Of a stretch of 64,000 bases of DNA, positions 25,257 to 34,016 are shown piece by piece. How positions within the stretch are numbered: the first letter of the stretch is position 1; every line of letters starts with the position of its first letter. Position numbers and translations under genes: made by a program. The stretch lies in NCBI RefSeq assembly GCF_018141105.1, contig NZ_CP054839.1, forward strand, positions 7,815,411-7,879,410, read 5' to 3'. The notes beneath the pieces are model-generated. The model saw only the letters and a program-made list of their open reading frames with translations. It was not told the origin of the DNA and ran no database searches. This DNA is from Saccharopolyspora erythraea. Its GTDB lineage: Bacteria; Actinomycetota; Actinomycetes; Mycobacteriales; Pseudonocardiaceae.

Positions 25257-26708
25257 TCAGGTGACCTGCGGCTCCGGCGCGGGAGCCGCAGCCACCTCTC
25301 CTCGCGCCGAAACGGCCTTCGCCAGCCGGCGGACGGCCTCCACCAAGTGCTCTTCGGGCAGCGCGTACGGCAGCCGGACCCGTGACTCCTGCGATCCGTT
25401 GACCGCGAACCGCGAGCCCGGCGCCAGCCGCACCCCGTGTTCCGCAGCAGCCATCACCAGCCTGCTGCCCATCGGAGCGCCGGTGTCGCACCACAGCGAC
25501 AGGCCGCCATCGGGGACGCGGAAGCTCCAGTCCGGCAGTTGCTCGCCGAGCGCGGCGGCGAGGCAGTCGCGGCGGGCGGCCCATTCCTCCCTGCGCCGCC
25601 GCAGGATCTCTTCGGAATCCGCCAGCAGTTCGGCGAGCATGAGTTGCTCCAGCACAGGACATCCCAGGTCCAGCTGCGCCCTGCCGACGACCATCCGCTG
25701 CACCACGTCCTCGGGCGCGCGCAGCCACCCCAGCCGCAGCCCACCCCAGAACGCCTTGCTCGCCGAGCCGACGGTGATCACGTTGCGCTCCGCGAAACTC
25801 GCCACCGGCGGAGGCGGAGCGCTGCCGGTCAGGTCCACCTCGACCAGCGTCTCGTCGATCACGGCGGTGGTGTGGGAACGGCGCAGCATCGCGACCAGCC
25901 CGGACCGGTCGGCCTCGCCCATGAGCGCGCCCGTCGGGTTCTGGAAGTCCGGGATGAGGTAGGCCAGCCGTGGCGCGGCCTGGCGGAGCGTCGCTTCGAG
26001 CAGCTCCAGGTCCCAGCCGCCGGGCACCATCGGAACCGCGACCGGCGAGGCGTTGGCCCCCCGGATCGCTTCGAGCGAGTTGGGGTAGGTCGGGTGCTCG
26101 ACGAGCACCCGCTCACCCGGCGCGACGAGCATCCGCAGCACGAGGGCGAAGGCGTGCTGCGCACCGTTGGTCACCAGGATCTGCTCCGGGCGGGTCGGCA
26201 GGCCCCTGCGGCGGTAGCGCTCCGCGATGCGCTCGCGCAGCACCGGGTGGCCCTGCGGGTGGTAGCCGTGCCCGGTGATCTCCTCCACCAGGCGCAGCCG
26301 CGCCCGGTCGATGGCCTCGGCGACCTCCGGAGGCGCGGTGGGTGTCGCCTGCGCGAGGTCGATGATCTCGTTGCCGGACGCCGACGGGTACCAGCCGCCG
26401 TGCGGCGTCGGGGAGCACTTGCCGCCCGGCAGGGTCACCCACGACCCGGCGCCACGCCGGCTCTCGGCGAACCCGCTCTCGCGCAGCCGCTCCAGCGTCC
26501 GGGCGACGAGCGTCCGGCTCACGCCGAGTGTCTCGGCGAGGTCGCGCTCGGCGGGCAGCCTGGTCCCCGGCGGCAGCCGACCGTCCAGCACGAGCTGTTT
26601 CACGTACTGGAACAGGCTCTGCGAGGACCGCCGCTGGTCAGCGCTCCACGATCCGAGCAGCTCAGCGAGCTTGCGCCCGGTGATGTGACTGGCCGACGGA
26701 TAAACCAT
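25257..26708 (-). CDS. MocR-type regulator (GntR HTH + aminotransferase domain)
   Basis: 483 aa. The N-terminal winged helix (LFQYVKQLVLDGRLPPGTRL then AERDLAETLGVSRTLVARTL) is GntR-like. From about residue 105 a fold-type I aminotransferase domain follows: LVTNGAQHAFALVLR, PTYPNSLEAI, YLIPDFQNPTGALM, VIDETLVEVDL and GSASKAFWGGLRLGW with the PLP Lys. Such proteins use PLP as a sensor. ATG 26708 is preferred because longer forms would run into the divergent YczE gene. The paired yczE-type gene is its likely target. Confidence 0.9.
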   Translation of the reverse strand: MVYPSASHITGRKLAELLGSWSADQRRSSQSLFQYVKQLVLDGRLPPGTRLPAERDLAETLGVSRTLVARTLERLRESGFAESRRGAGSWVTLPGGKCSPTPHGGWYPSASGNEIIDLAQATPTAPPEVAEAIDRARLRLVEEITGHGYHPQGHPVLRERIAERYRRRGLPTRPEQILVTNGAQHAFALVLRMLVAPGERVLVEHPTYPNSLEAIRGANASPVAVPMVPGGWDLELLEATLRQAAPRLAYLIPDFQNPTGALMGEADRSGLVAMLRRSHTTAVIDETLVEVDLTGSAPPPPVASFAERNVITVGSASKAFWGGLRLGWLRAPEDVVQRMVVGRAQLDLGCPVLEQLMLAELLADSEEILRRRREEWAARRDCLAAALGEQLPDWSFRVPDGGLSLWCDTGAPMGSRLVMAAAEHGVRLAPGSRFAVNGSQESRVRLPYALPEEHLVEAVRRLAKAVSARGEVAAAPAPEPQVT

Positions 26709-26712
26709 GAAT

Positions 26713-26750
26713 CCAATTGTGCAATATTGGACGTCGTTTTGAATACCAAT
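26713..26750. promoter_or_regulatory. ATTGG half-site array between mocR and yczE-type genes
   Basis: CCAAT (26713-26717), ATTGG (26726-26730) and CCAAT (26746-26750) lie in a 61-bp AT-rich gap between divergent starts. The alternating orientation fits a dimeric MocR regulator contacting several half-sites. Confidence 0.5.
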
Positions 26751-26769
26751 ATGCGCTACAACGGTGCAC

Positions 26770-27441
26770 ATGGCCTCAACCGCACCGAATGTGGACCTGA
26801 CACCGCTGCGCATCGGCGTCCAACCCGCCAGCCGCCTGATCCGGCTCGTCGTCGGACTGGTGCTCTACGGGGCGAGCATGGCCTTCATGGTCCGAGCCGG
26901 ACTCGGTCTCGGTCCCTGGGACGTGCTGCACCACGGTCTCGCCCGGCTGACCGGCTGGACCTTCGGCGCGGTCACAGCCCTGACCGGCGCCGTCGTACTG
27001 CTGCTGTGGGTGCCGCTGCGGCAGCGACCCGGCATCGGCACGGTCGCCAACGTCGTCGTCATCGCGATCTCGGTCGACCTGGCGCTCGCGGTGACCCCGG
27101 CGCCGACCGCGTTCGTCTGGCAACTGCCGATGATGATCGGCTCCGTCGTGCTCAACGGCTTCGCCACCGCGCTCTACGTCGGGGCGCGCCTGGGACCGGG
27201 GCCGCGCGACGGGTTGATGACCGGGCTCCACGCCCGCACCGGTTGGTCGGTGCGGGTGGTGCGGACCGGGATCGAGATCACCGTGCTGGTCGCGGGCTGG
27301 CTCCTCGGAGGGACCGCCGGCCTCGGCACCGTGGTGTACGCCCTCGCGATCGGGCCGGTCACCCAGTTATTCCTACCCCGGGTGGTGATCTCGAGAAAAA
27401 AGATCTCCGGTACTAGAGACATCTCGAGTACCACGAAGTAA
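26770..27441 (+). CDS. YczE/YitT-like membrane protein
   Basis: 223 aa, five or so transmembrane helices: LVVGLVLYGASMAFMVRAGL, FGAVTALTGAVVLLLWVPL, VANVVVIAISVDLALAV, MMIGSVVLNGFATALYVGA and ITVLVAGWLLGGTAGLGTVV. The motif GLGPWDVLHHGLAR and its echo GPGPRDGLMTGLHARTGWSV are typical of YczE proteins, often paired with MocR regulators; the transported substrate is unknown. The tail after about residue 205 is basic, has a rare TTA codon, and is more AT-rich than the body. GTG 26764 is an alternative start. Confidence 0.85.
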   Translation: MASTAPNVDLTPLRIGVQPASRLIRLVVGLVLYGASMAFMVRAGLGLGPWDVLHHGLARLTGWTFGAVTALTGAVVLLLWVPLRQRPGIGTVANVVVIAISVDLALAVTPAPTAFVWQLPMMIGSVVLNGFATALYVGARLGPGPRDGLMTGLHARTGWSVRVVRTGIEITVLVAGWLLGGTAGLGTVVYALAIGPVTQLFLPRVVISRKKISGTRDISSTTK

Positions 27442-27479
27442 CATTGGTGTCGTCCACCTGACCCCCAGGGGTGGACTGT

Positions 27480-27528
27480 ACGCCCCCGCACTCCCGGTGA
27501 CCCCCAGGCCGGTTGAGCGCGGGGGCGT
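27480..27528. terminator. Terminator between yczE-type gene and YCII gene
   Basis: 10-bp perfect stem ACGCCCCCGC (27480-27489) / GCGGGGGCGT (27519-27528) followed by TT; loop 29 contains a further small stem. Convergent genes on both sides. Confidence 0.6.
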
Positions 27529-27551
27529 TTCCAATTGCCCCGAACTGCGGT

Positions 27552-27899
27552 TCAGGCCGATTGCCGCAGCGGCCTCACCTCGACGGTCTCCGGAGTCTCC
27601 AGCGCCTTGGCCAGCTCGATCGCCTCCGCGCGGTCCTCGACGTCGACCACGAACCAGCCGCCGAGCGTTTCCGACTCGCCGGCGAACGGCGTCTCGGTGA
27701 CCACGTGCGAGCCGTCGGCGTCGCGCCGGACCGTGACCGCAAGGCTGTGCTCGGTCTCGAAAGCCTCGCCGCCGACAAGCTTTCCCGCACCGGCGACGGC
27801 ACCGATCCACTGCTCGTAGGCGGCGCGGTGCGCGGCGCGGTCCTGCCGGATCCGCTGTCGCGACGCCTCGGTCTCGACGATCACCAGCGCGAACTTCAT
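27552..27899 (-). CDS. YCII-related protein
   Basis: 115 aa, ferredoxin-like fold. MKFALVIVETEASRQRI opens it; the middle has ETPFAGESETLGGWFVVDVEDR and the end AIELAKALETPETVEVRPL, matching the DGPF/YCII family of small putative enzymes with a conserved His/Asp pair. GGAGCC lies 5 bases before ATG 27899. Often linked to sigma factors in actinomycetes, but none adjoins it here. Confidence 0.8.
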   Translation of the reverse strand: MKFALVIVETEASRQRIRQDRAAHRAAYEQWIGAVAGAGKLVGGEAFETEHSLAVTVRRDADGSHVVTETPFAGESETLGGWFVVDVEDRAEAIELAKALETPETVEVRPLRQSA

Positions 27900-27974
27900 C
27901 GACGGCTCCTTCACTTCCGTGGTGCCGCGATCATCGCACCGGGGTCTGACAATCCCGGTCTGCGAACCGGCGGC

Positions 27975-29618
<1,644 letters not shown>

Positions 29619-29813
29619 CAGGCCGCCGAGAATATCAACCCGCGCAGGCACACCGGGATCAATAAGCGGGTCACCCGGCCAGAGCCGCGCGGCTGGCCAC
29701 GGGCTCGCGGGCGGCGTGATCGCGGGCACCGAGCCTCCGGGGTCCAGTACAACCGCCGGATGCCGTTGCCCAACGATCGCAGGACCGGGAAAAGAAGAAG
29801 CCCCCACCGAGAT

Positions 29814-29839
29814 TGAACTGGTCCCCTGGAGTTGGACTG
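29814..29839. repeat. Left terminal inverted repeat of the IS
   Basis: TGAACTGGTCCCCTGG followed by AGTTGGACTG. Mismatches with the right end at three positions. Confidence 0.9.
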
Positions 29840-29860
29840 GTTAAGTGAGAGCTTAAGGGG

Positions 29861-30715
29861 TTAGACGGCGAGGGCCTGTGTCCGGTATTGCACCGGGCTC
29901 AGGCCCTCGAGTCTTGTTGAGATGCGGTCGGTGTTGTACCAGGCGATGTACTCGTGCAACGCGGTGATGAACGCGGCCGCGTTGAGGAACGTGGCGTGGT
30001 GGAAGAGTTCTTCTTTGAGGTGCCCGAAAAAGCTCTCGATGACGGCGTTGTCGAGGCAGTTGCCCTTGCGGGACATGGACTGGGTCGCGCCGACACCGGC
30101 GAGCAGTTTGCGCCAGGAGGCGTGCTGGTAGTGGAACCCTTGATCGGTATGCACCAGCGGCGCCTGACCGGCCTCCAGTGACGCGAGGGCGTCCTTGAGC
30201 GCCGTGTTGGTCAGTGTGAGGGTGGGTGAGCTGCCGACCTGGTAGGCGATGATCTGCCGGTCGAACAAGTCCATGATCGGCGACAAGTAGACCTTCTGCT
30301 CGCCGATGGCGAACTCGGTCACGTCGGTGACCCACTTCTGGTTCGGGGCGCTGGCGGTGAAGTCACGGGCCAGCAGGTTCGGGGCGGTCTTACCCACCTC
30401 ACCCTTGAAGGAGTTATAGCGGCGACGGCGGCGGACGCGGCAGGCCAGGCCGAGCTGCCGCATCAGCTTCAGCACGGTCTTCTTCGCCACCCGCCAGCCC
30501 TTCTTGACCAGCACCGCATGAACACGGCGATGCCCGTAGCGCTCCTGGTTGTCCTCGAACGATGTCGTGATCGCGGCCTTGAGCTCAGCCTGCGGATCAG
30601 CCCTGCGGGAGCGGGCCTGGTGATAGAAGAACGTCGACCGGGCAAGCCCGGCGACAGCCAGCAGGTCAGCGAGCGAATGTTCAGCCTTGAGAGACAGGAC
30701 GGCCTGGATCTTCAC
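29861..30715 (-). CDS. IS3-family transposase OrfB (DDE)
   Basis: 284 aa, rve integrase catalytic domain. The HTH_21-like part (YGHRRVHAVLVKKGWRVAKK) precedes NQKWVTDVTEF with the first Asp, PLVHTDQGFHYQ with the second and DNAVIESFFGHLKEE with the Glu. YNSFKGEVGKTAPNLLARDF is typical of the IS150 subgroup. The GTG start overlaps the orfA stop (GTGA). OrfB is normally made as an OrfAB fusion by -1 frameshifting. Confidence 0.93.
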   Translation of the reverse strand: MKIQAVLSLKAEHSLADLLAVAGLARSTFFYHQARSRRADPQAELKAAITTSFEDNQERYGHRRVHAVLVKKGWRVAKKTVLKLMRQLGLACRVRRRRRYNSFKGEVGKTAPNLLARDFTASAPNQKWVTDVTEFAIGEQKVYLSPIMDLFDRQIIAYQVGSSPTLTLTNTALKDALASLEAGQAPLVHTDQGFHYQHASWRKLLAGVGATQSMSRKGNCLDNAVIESFFGHLKEELFHHATFLNAAAFITALHEYIAWYNTDRISTRLEGLSPVQYRTQALAV

Positions 30716-31197
30716 CGCCGTTCTTGCTCCCTCAAGGCCCGCAGTTTTCCCAGGTAAGCGACCTCCGCTCGCAGGCGGGCGTTCTCCCGCCGCAACTGCT
30801 CCACCTCGCTAGGGCCGTCGGTGTCGTCGGGTGGTTGAGGTGGGCGGCCTTTCGGTTTCGGGCGCAGCCCGTCCTCGCCCTGCCGCCGATACATCCGAGC
30901 CCACGTCTTCACCAGCTGCGGTGACGACAGGTCGTGCTCGGCGGCCAGCTCCGAGGCCGGCTCACCAGCGAGGAAGCGTTCCACCACGGCCAGCTTGAAC
31001 TCGAACGAGAACGACCGCTTGCCCGGCTTGCTCACCAGCGCTCCTCTGCCATGGATCTTCCACCGCTGATACAAGCGCCGGACCGGCCACCGCGCCACGT
31101 CAAGCAACGTCGACACCGCGTTATCAGCCAAGCCCTGCTCGAACCACGCTACCGCCGCCTCCCGCTGCACCCCAGACAGCGAACTACGTCCATCCAT
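30712..31197 (-). CDS. IS3-family OrfA (helix-turn-helix)
   Basis: 161 aa. Two helix-turn-helix units (AVSTLLDVARWPVRRLYQRW and PASELAAEHDLSSPQLVKTW) bind the ends. A leucine-zipper-like helix follows (VEQLRRENARLRAEVAYLGK), as in IS150 InsJ. On the minus strand the slippery heptamer G-GGA-AAA (30745-30751) lies in the correct frame 34 bases before the orfA stop and would shift ribosomes into orfB. Confidence 0.9.
   Translation of the reverse strand: MDGRSSLSGVQREAAVAWFEQGLADNAVSTLLDVARWPVRRLYQRWKIHGRGALVSKPGKRSFSFEFKLAVVERFLAGEPASELAAEHDLSSPQLVKTWARMYRRQGEDGLRPKPKGRPPQPPDDTDGPSEVEQLRRENARLRAEVAYLGKLRALREQERR
30745..30751 (-). promoter_or_regulatory. Programmed -1 frameshift site GGGAAAA
   Basis: X-XXY-YYZ heptamer with the zero-frame codons GGA AAA. 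The -1 frame downstream is open into orfB, so slipping gives an OrfAB transposase. Confidence 0.6.
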
Positions 31198-31231
31198 ACG
31201 ACTGCTCCCCGGACGCCGGAACTGAATTTCT

Positions 31232-31257
31232 CAGTCCAACTTCCGGGGAGCAGTTCA
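31232..31257. repeat. Right terminal inverted repeat of the IS
   Basis: CAGTCCAACTTCCGGGGAGC then AGTTCA; the reverse complement matches the left end at 23 of 26 positions. Confidence 0.9.
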
Positions 31258-31286
31258 GATCGGTAGGGGCTGTTCGCAGCTCTTGG

Positions 31287-31363
31287 TGGTGGCCAGGGGC
31301 GGGGTCGAACCGCCGACCTTCCGCTTTTCAGGCGGACGCTCGTACCAACTGAGCTACCTGGCC
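31287..31363 (-). tRNA. tRNA-Phe (GAA)
   Basis: 77 nt with encoded CCA. Acceptor GGCCAGG pairs with CCTGGCC, D-arm AGCTCAGTTGGTACGAGC, anticodon loop CTGAAAA (anticodon GAA), T-arm GGCGGTTCGACCCCGCC. Last of three tRNAs read from the minus strand. Confidence 0.96.
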
Positions 31364-31393
31364 GTTCGCGCCCGGCTCAAAGCCGAACCGCTG

Positions 31394-31470
31394 TGGCGAC
31401 CCAGACGGGACTCGAACCCGCGACCTCCGCCGTGACAGGGCGGCGCGCTAACCAACTGCGCCACTGGGCC
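31394..31470 (-). tRNA. tRNA-Asp (GTC)
   Basis: 77 nt with encoded CCA. Acceptor GGCCCAG / CTGGGTC (one G-U), anticodon loop CTGTCAC (GTC), T-arm CGCGGGTTCGAGTCCCG. Lies 30 bases upstream of tRNA-Phe on the same transcript. Confidence 0.96.
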
Positions 31471-31486
31471 ATGTTCTGTTGTTGCG

Positions 31487-31559
31487 TACCCCCAACGGGA
31501 TTCGAACCCGCGCTACCGCCTTGAAAGGGCGGCGTCCTAGGCCGCTAGACGATGGGGGC
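31487..31559 (-). tRNA. tRNA-Glu (TTC)
   Basis: 73 nt to the discriminator; the following CGCA is not CCA, so CCA must be added. Acceptor GCCCCCA / TGGGGGT has a terminal G-U pair. Anticodon loop CTTTCAA gives TTC; T-arm GCGGGTTCGAATCCCG. First gene of the Glu-Asp-Phe cluster. Confidence 0.95.
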
Positions 31560-31919
31560 TTGGCCGATTCGGAACCGACCCGGCCTCGCCTCCAACCGGC
31601 TTTCCCTTTCGGGGCGCCCCGTTGGGAGCAGTGAAAGCTTACGACACACCCCCCAGCGCCCCACAACGGGGGGGTCCCCAAACCTCACGAACCCCCGCGG
31701 CGACCACGCCGGCCGACTGCGTCGATCGCCACCATATGCCATCCGACCAGCCATTTCCATCGACTATCTCCCGTCGACCCAGTGGCCCACCTCCGCCACC
31801 CAGCACCCCCGCCGGGGCTTCCAGGGGGCGATCCGGGCCGGAAAACGAGTCTCGGCGGATATTGTGATCCACGCCTCACGATCAGCGCGGCGTCCACCAA
31901 GCGGCAGCCCGCCGGCAGA
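31560..31919. other. 360-base spacer upstream of tRNA-Glu
   Basis: No supported gene. On the minus strand TAAGCT (about 31637-31642) could be the -10 of the tRNA promoter, with TTGTGG 19 bases before it; this spacing is loose. A GGGGCGCCCC palindrome (31613-31622) lies in the tRNA leader. The distal part up to the TetR stop shows nothing I recognise. Confidence 0.35.
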
Positions 31920-32534
31920 TCAGCGGGGCCGTTCGTCGGGCGGCTGGAGCATCGGGTTGGTCCGAAGCCACTCCGGAGTCGCGGCGCCGCGCAGGACGAC
32001 GCGCCACACCTCGGCGGTGCGCCCGGTGGACGCCGCCCCGCGATCGATCGTCCGCGCGCCTACCAGCGCCGCGTACACCACCCGCGCCAGCGCGCGGGGA
32101 TCGACCGCAGGCAGGAGGTAGCCGCTGTCAGCGGCGCGGCCGAGCAGCTCGGCCAGGACCTGTTCCCAGTCCGGCGGGGTGGCGGCATCGACCTCGCGCC
32201 GGCAGGCCAGGCGCATTCCGGCGCGCGTCGCCACGTCCTCGTCGAGCGCCGCGAGCAGCTCGTCGACCAGGCCGATCGCCGTGGACAACGGGTCAAGGCC
32301 CTGACGGACCCAGCGCCGCCAGAGCGCGGGCCAGCGTTCGCGCTGCTCCCGGACGAGCACCCGCGCGACGTCTTCCTTGGACGCGAAGTGGAAGTAGAAG
32401 GCGCCCTTGGTGACCCCACCCCGCCGCAGGATGCCGTTGAGCGTGGTCGCCTCGTAGCCGACGCGGTCGAACTCCTCCGCGGCCGCGACCAGGATGGTCC
32501 GCCGAGTGGCTTGCGCCCGACGCTGCTGGGGCAT
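31920..32534 (-). CDS. TetR-family regulator, gamma-butyrolactone receptor-like
   Basis: 204 aa. The DNA-binding part (QATRRTILVAAAEEFDRVGY, then TTLNGILRRGGVTKGAFYFH and FASKEDVARVLVREQ) matches the ArpA/ScbR receptors more than ordinary TetR proteins, especially ILRRxxVTKGAxYFHFASKE. The ligand domain has the expected Trp residues (RWPALWRRWVRQGLDPLSTA). Such receptors repress antibiotic and developmental genes until a butyrolactone binds. No afsA-type synthase or biosynthetic cluster is in the window, so it is an orphan or pseudo-receptor candidate. Confidence 0.82.
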   Translation of the reverse strand: MPQQRRAQATRRTILVAAAEEFDRVGYEATTLNGILRRGGVTKGAFYFHFASKEDVARVLVREQRERWPALWRRWVRQGLDPLSTAIGLVDELLAALDEDVATRAGMRLACRREVDAATPPDWEQVLAELLGRAADSGYLLPAVDPRALARVVYAALVGARTIDRGAASTGRTAEVWRVVLRGAATPEWLRTNPMLQPPDERPR

Positions 32535-32600
32535 GACGCGGCTCCGGCGACTCCGTCGTCGGCCGCGGCCTGCCTGACCTCAGCGTCGCGGCCCACGAAC

Positions 32601-32612
32601 AGTTGATCAACT
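32601..32612 (-). promoter_or_regulatory. AGTTGATCAACT palindrome over a -35 box
   Basis: Perfect 12-bp palindrome 67 bases upstream of the TetR start. On the minus strand TTGATC within it, 17 bases and GACGCT form a possible promoter. Probable autoregulatory operator. Confidence 0.45.
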
Positions 32613-32697
32613 ACGTCGCGAAGTTACCGCGTGGGCCCGCCCGGTGCCTATCCGGTGTTCGGTGGCCGCACATCCGCCGAGCCGGACCTGGCGGCTC

Positions 32698-32745
32698 CGG
32701 AAAAAGAGACCGACAGGTATGTTTCCCCGCGGTGGCCGCTGTCGG
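32698..32745 (-). terminator. Second terminator for the 79-aa gene
   Basis: On the minus strand CCGACAG (32739-32745) pairs with CTGTCGG (32710-32716), followed by TCTCTTTTTCC, a real U-tract. Confidence 0.5.
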
Positions 32746-32756
32746 CCGCCCGCGTT

Positions 32757-32796
32757 CGGTGTGAGCCGCGAACCGGGGGGTGTGCGGCTCACACCG
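32757..32796 (-). terminator. Terminator hairpin directly after the 79-aa gene
   Basis: 13-bp perfect stem CGGTGTGAGCCGC (32757-32769) / GCGGCTCACACCG (32784-32796), loop 14, starting one base after the stop codon. Confidence 0.65.
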
Positions 32797-32797
32797 A

Positions 32798-33037
32798 TCA
32801 CCGGGTGACCGGTGCCTCCCCGTCCGCATCGGGGACCAGGCCGAGCATGTCGAGCAGCAGGCGGCAGTCGGCCGCGTTCTCCGCCCGGCGCGCGACCGCG
32901 ATCCGCGCCCGGTGGACCTGCTCGGGTGATATCCGGTTGGGTTCCCCGCTGCGCTGAGCGGGCACGCCGGAAGCGGACCGCGACAGCCCGTCTTCCTGTT
33001 GCCACAAGAACTTTCTTACGTCGAGCGACCCGTACAT
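32798..33037 (-). CDS. Small hypothetical protein, 79 aa
   Basis: Starts MYGSLDVRKFLWQQEDGLSR; the conserved-looking part is SPEQVHRARIAVARRAENAA followed by DCRLLLDMLGLVPD, a pattern I associate with small actinomycete proteins of unknown function. GGGGAGG sits 5 bases before the ATG, so it is probably translated. A terminator follows immediately, so it is monocistronic. Confidence 0.7.
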   Translation of the reverse strand: MYGSLDVRKFLWQQEDGLSRSASGVPAQRSGEPNRISPEQVHRARIAVARRAENAADCRLLLDMLGLVPDADGEAPVTR

Positions 33038-33271
33038 GGTGCCTCCCCGCTCGGGTTTCGCCGCAGGCTATCCACAGGTTGTCAACAGCCGCAGCCCCCC
33101 ACAGAGTGATTTGACGTCGACGCTGAGTAATCGACCTTGCCGGCCTCGATCCACATCGGATGCTGACCCGTCGCCACGACATCGGCAACCCGGCGACCCG
33201 AACCGGGCACTCCCGTCCACTCCGGACCTCGGGCGCGGCTCGGGCGGCCTCCGCCCGGGCGCCTCCGCTCC

Positions 33272-33292
33272 TACCCCCCAGGGGTATATAGT
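33272..33292 (+). promoter_or_regulatory. CsoR-type palindrome and -10 box
   Basis: TACCCC-CCA-GGGGTA (33272-33286) is a perfect 6-3-6 inverted repeat of the kind bound by the copper repressor CsoR; TATAGT (33287-33292) abuts it as -10. A bound repressor would block the copper chaperone promoter. Confidence 0.7.
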
Positions 33293-33332
33293 CGGCGGCA
33301 GTCCGGCCAGTCCGACCGCGAAAGGACCCCCG

Positions 33333-33545
33333 ATGAGCACCCAGACGTTCACCGTCACCGGCATGACCTGCGGACACTGCGTGAAGTCGGTCACCGAGGA
33401 ACTCTCCGAGATCCCCGGCGTCACCGACGTGCAGGTCGCCCTCGACAGCGGCCTGGTGTCGGTGACCAGCGAGCAGGAGCTGAGCCGCGACGCCGCCACC
33501 GCCGCCGTGGGCGAGGCGGGCTACGACATCTCCGCCTGGAACTGA
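33333..33545 (+). CDS. Copper chaperone (HMA domain, CopZ-like)
   Basis: 70 aa, a single heavy-metal-associated domain. The metal loop is TGMTCGHCVKSV with CxxC at about residues 13-16; ISAWN ends it. It carries Cu(I) in the cytoplasm to a P-type ATPase such as CopA. AAAGGA lies 7 bases before the ATG. No copA or csoR gene is adjacent, so partner genes must lie elsewhere. Confidence 0.93.
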   Translation: MSTQTFTVTGMTCGHCVKSVTEELSEIPGVTDVQVALDSGLVSVTSEQELSRDAATAAVGEAGYDISAWN

Positions 33546-34016
33546 GCGCGAGCGGCGGATCGCCGCCCCGGCCCGGCCCGGCCCGGCCCGTCGTGAGTTG
33601 TGCCACCGCCTGCCGGCGTGTGGCCGCCCGCGGCGGGCTTCCGGACCCCAACCGCGCGCGCGAGCGCACCTGAACCGCGGCCCCGCCAACGCACGGCGTG
33701 GCGCGCCAACACACGGCGGGCCGATCAAGCGGAGCGGGCACCGGAAATCGAGCCGGAAACGCCCTACGACGAGGAGATCCGCAGGTCCGGGGCACCGGAA
33801 ACCGCGCCTCCGGTTGTCATCGAAACGATGGCCGCTGATCTCTCCCCACGGCCCGGGACGCCGTGCCACAATCGCAGACGCTGACGAACCCCCGGTCAGC
33901 AACTGTGGAGATCCCCTCCGGGCCCCCGTGCTCCTCCCCCTGGCGCGGGGGCCCTCCACTGTGTGACGCAGAACACGCCGGTGTGCTGATCGCAATCGAA
34001 CCGTTATCGTGTCCGC
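33546..34016. other. 471-base spacer, no supported gene
   Basis: Contains a run of five CCCGG-type units (33567-33591) and a near-perfect 12-bp stem GGGCCCCCGTGC (33920-33931) / GCGCGGGGGCCC (33943-33954), one mismatch, probably a terminator. TATCGT at 34004-34009 is the -10 of the next gene. Frames through the middle lack starts and codon bias. Confidence 0.45.

Larger units (their letters stand above)
29814..31257 (-). mobile_element. IS3-family (IS150-like) insertion sequence, complete
   Basis: 1444 bp with imperfect 26-bp terminal repeats (left 29814-29839, right 31232-31257, three mismatches) starting TGAACTG and ending CAGTTCA, the TG...CA ends of IS3. A 3-bp direct repeat GAT flanks it (29811-29813, 31258-31260). 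Two overlapping genes encode OrfA and OrfB. Both frames and ends are intact, so it may be active. It sits in the loop of a tRNA-cluster terminator. Confidence 0.93.
29788..31273 (-). terminator. tRNA-cluster terminator, interrupted by the IS
   Basis: Joining 29799-29813 to 31261-31272 across the IS (one GAT kept) restores, on the minus strand, AGCCCCTACCGA and TCGGTGGGGGCT, a stem of 11 or 12 pairs with a 2-base loop, followed by TCTTCTTTT. This is an intrinsic terminator for the tRNA genes. The insertion lies in the loop. Confidence 0.65.
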
